From NCBI GenBank assembly GCA_023228195.1, contig JALOBR010000087.1, positions 1 through 6,029 on the forward strand: DNA of 6,029 nucleotides. The letters run 5' to 3'. The position numbers and the translations under genes were made by a program. The notes below the pieces were generated by a model that did not search any database, was not told the DNA's origin, and saw only the letters and a program-made list of their open reading frames with translations. Of this stretch, positions 4,773-6,029 are shown in pieces; the first letter of the stretch is position 1; each line of letters starts with the position of its first letter. The stretch comes from Candidatus Omnitrophota bacterium. GTDB lineage: Bacteria > Omnitrophota > Gorgyraeia > Duberdicusellales > 4484-171.

Positions 4773-5833
4773 AAATCCTCCTTAATCCAGTCGGTTAAAA
4801 CTTTGCGTTTATTATACTCTAAACAAAAGACTTTTATGGAAGAATCCTTTGTCGCCAAATCAAAAATTATTTTATTCCCGTCTATACTATTTTTCGGCTT
4901 AAGCTTAAAGCCCAGGAATTCAAATCTTTTACAAATTTCCAAAATTAAAGGTATCGCCTTTTTTATCTCTTCGCTGGTAAATATTATCGCGTCTGTTCCG
5001 TCAAGCACAGAGATAAAAGCGCCGACGTATTTTAAAATATTATAATAGTAAATTTCCCGCAAAGCAACTTCTTTGGCGCCCTTCCCTCTCTTTAAAATAT
5101 CTAAAAATTCGGTTTTTTTGCCTATCAGCGCGGTAAATCCACTCTCGTTAGACAATAATCTGCTTATTGCCGTAAACGACATACCCGTAGAATGCAGCTG
5201 GAAGATAACCGACGGGTCTATGTCCCCACAACTTCTCGAAGATATAATACCTTCTAAATTGGCAAATCCGCTGCTTGTTTCTTTTGAGATGCCTTTTTCT
5301 ATCGCCACGGCATTGGTATGATTTCCTAAATATACGCTGATTGCCTTATTCATGGGCGTATAAGAAAATATTTTGGTTTTTTCCCATGCCCATTGATGAC
5401 ATAAACCATAACCGCCGTATCTTCTTATCCCTTTTTTTAACAGCTCGTAAGGGACTGAATAAGTGCTTGCTTCCTGCGGCAGGTTTGTAAAAAAAGCTGT
5501 ATCGCATAATAAAGTATGCTTGGCGCCGGGAAATTCCTTAATGCAACGCCGGACAACTCTAAAAGTTAAAGCATTACATTCCGGAGAAAACTTAATGCAC
5601 TGTTCAAGTCTTTTAACTACTGCCGGATTAAGCCTCGTCACGGGACTTTTAATTATTTCTCCGCCGTGATATAAACAATAACCGACGGATTCATTTTCTT
5701 TAATACCCCCCACTTCCTTAATTACCTTGTCAAACCATCCGGGGGCAAACGCGCATTTGCCTTCCTCGTAGTTTCCATTTTCTTCTTTATACCAGCGCAA
5801 AAATGGCGGATATGGATCGAAAAATAATGTCAT
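4769..5833 (-). CDS. acetate kinase homologue with degenerate active site (probable pseudokinase)
   Basis: 354 residues against about 400 for AckA. Family landmarks in order: HGGE (56-59), CDTAFFTNLP (110-119, Asp111 matching the catalytic Asp148 of Methanosarcina AckA), IRRYGGYGLCH (136-146), YLGNHTN (168-174), ETSSGFANLEG (185-195), SRSCGDIDP (199-207), ILKYVGAF (266-273), DGTDAIIFTS (278-287). Missing or changed: the N-terminal NSGSSSxK phosphate loop (here FFDPYPPFLRW), the Arg before HGGE, His180 (FHGTSH reads GYGLCH), GNGAS (reads GNHTN), the GGIGEN nucleotide loop (reads SEEIKKAI), and the NEE glutamate near the C-terminus (reads LEYNK). It is therefore unlikely to phosphorylate acetate with ATP. 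Its start overlaps the stop of the upstream acetate kinase as ATGA, with GAGG 8 nt before; its stop overlaps the FolE2-like start. It probably arose by tandem duplication. A changed substrate or a regulatory role are both open. Confidence 0.78.
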   Translation of the reverse strand: MTLFFDPYPPFLRWYKEENGNYEEGKCAFAPGWFDKVIKEVGGIKENESVGYCLYHGGEIIKSPVTRLNPAVVKRLEQCIKFSPECNALTFRVVRRCIKEFPGAKHTLLCDTAFFTNLPQEASTYSVPYELLKKGIRRYGGYGLCHQWAWEKTKIFSYTPMNKAISVYLGNHTNAVAIEKGISKETSSGFANLEGIISSRSCGDIDPSVIFQLHSTGMSFTAISRLLSNESGFTALIGKKTEFLDILKRGKGAKEVALREIYYYNILKYVGAFISVLDGTDAIIFTSEEIKKAIPLILEICKRFEFLGFKLKPKNSIDGNKIIFDLATKDSSIKVFCLEYNKRKVLTDWIKEDL

Positions 5834-6029
5834 CTTTTCTGCCTCAATAATTTTATGCCTTCAAAACAAATGGCAAGTTCTTCCTCTGTTGGAATGATAA
5901 CTATTTTTACTTTAGATTTACTATCATTTATCAATGAAATTTCATTTCCGCTTATGCGGCGATTTCTCTTTTCATCCAATACAATACCGGCCCATTTCAT
6001 ATTTTCGCAGACTTTTTTCCGGACTGACC
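5830..6029 (-). CDS. ackA: acetate kinase, C-terminal part (5' end outside window)
   Basis: The last 65 codons before a TGA at 5830-5832; the rest lies beyond the right edge. The text SVRKKVCENMKWAGIVLD matches the AckA segment after the nucleotide loop (SxRxxxxxxLxxxGIxLD). VKIVIIPTEEELAI matches the VxVIPTNEELAIA strand whose second Glu (Glu384 in Methanosarcina AckA) binds magnesium. AckA interconverts acetyl phosphate plus ADP and acetate plus ATP in the cytoplasm, the ATP-yielding end of the phosphotransacetylase route. This fragment looks normal, unlike the homologue it overlaps by 4 nt, so it is probably the working copy. Whether its own N-terminal motifs are intact cannot be seen. Propionate or butyrate kinase is possible, but PTEEELAI favours the acetate kinase type. 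Confidence 0.78.
   Translation of the reverse strand, partial: SVRKKVCENMKWAGIVLDEKRNRRISGNEISLINDSKSKVKIVIIPTEEELAICFEGIKLLRQKR

Noticed and set aside
1..6029. CRISPR array, tRNA, rRNA or riboswitch
   Set aside because: Scanning by eye found no regularly spaced direct repeats, no cloverleaf with a TTCGANNC arm and no rRNA-like segment. Every hairpin found is a simple palindrome or a terminator.

Overview
The window is about 6 kb of compactly organised bacterial chromosome, nearly all coded on the minus strand. Two lipobox signal peptides, Shine-Dalgarno sites and ATGA stop/start overlaps indicate a bacterium, probably Gram-negative. Acetate kinase genes suggest fermentative or acetogenic energy metabolism. 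No sequence identifies the species. The mix of divergent paralogues and small palindromic elements would fit an uncultivated lineage (Omnitrophota-like is a guess only).

Right part (3999-6029, minus): a three-gene, translationally coupled operon. It begins with the C-terminal end of an acetate kinase that looks normal (5830-6029, cut by the window edge). Next comes a full-length second acetate kinase homologue that has lost most of the ATP and phosphate motifs (4769-5833). Last is a full-length FolE2-type GTP cyclohydrolase homologue that has lost every residue expected to bind the metal (3999-4772). Both junctions are 4-nt ATGA overlaps, and the operon ends at an 18-bp hairpin terminator (3941-3981). 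Two intact but catalytically stripped homologues placed behind a normal enzyme are the most unusual content here. They may be structural or regulatory proteins, or enzymes with changed chemistry.

Middle part (1859-3635, minus): a two-gene unit of a seven-helix membrane protein (TMEM198/DUF4203-like by appearance) and, 10 bp downstream, a lipid-anchored serine hydrolase of the beta-lactamase/DD-peptidase superfamily. A 363-bp gap upstream (3636-3998) holds the neighbouring operon's terminator, a possible promoter and GGGGA-type debris, but no gene that I recognise.

Left part (1-1858): a plus-strand island (about 1430-1758) holds an easily missed 49-residue lipoprotein with a twin CX3C tail and possibly a 29-residue peptide. 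Left of it on the minus strand is a secreted helical protein whose signal peptide has been split by a roughly 108-bp palindromic element. The element is inserted in frame with a duplicated AATAAA target and adds 38 residues. After an 82-bp gap containing a perfect 20-bp palindrome and a TATAAT box comes an alpha/beta hydrolase most like the RhlA/PhaG 3-hydroxyacyl-ACP transferases, truncated by the left edge.
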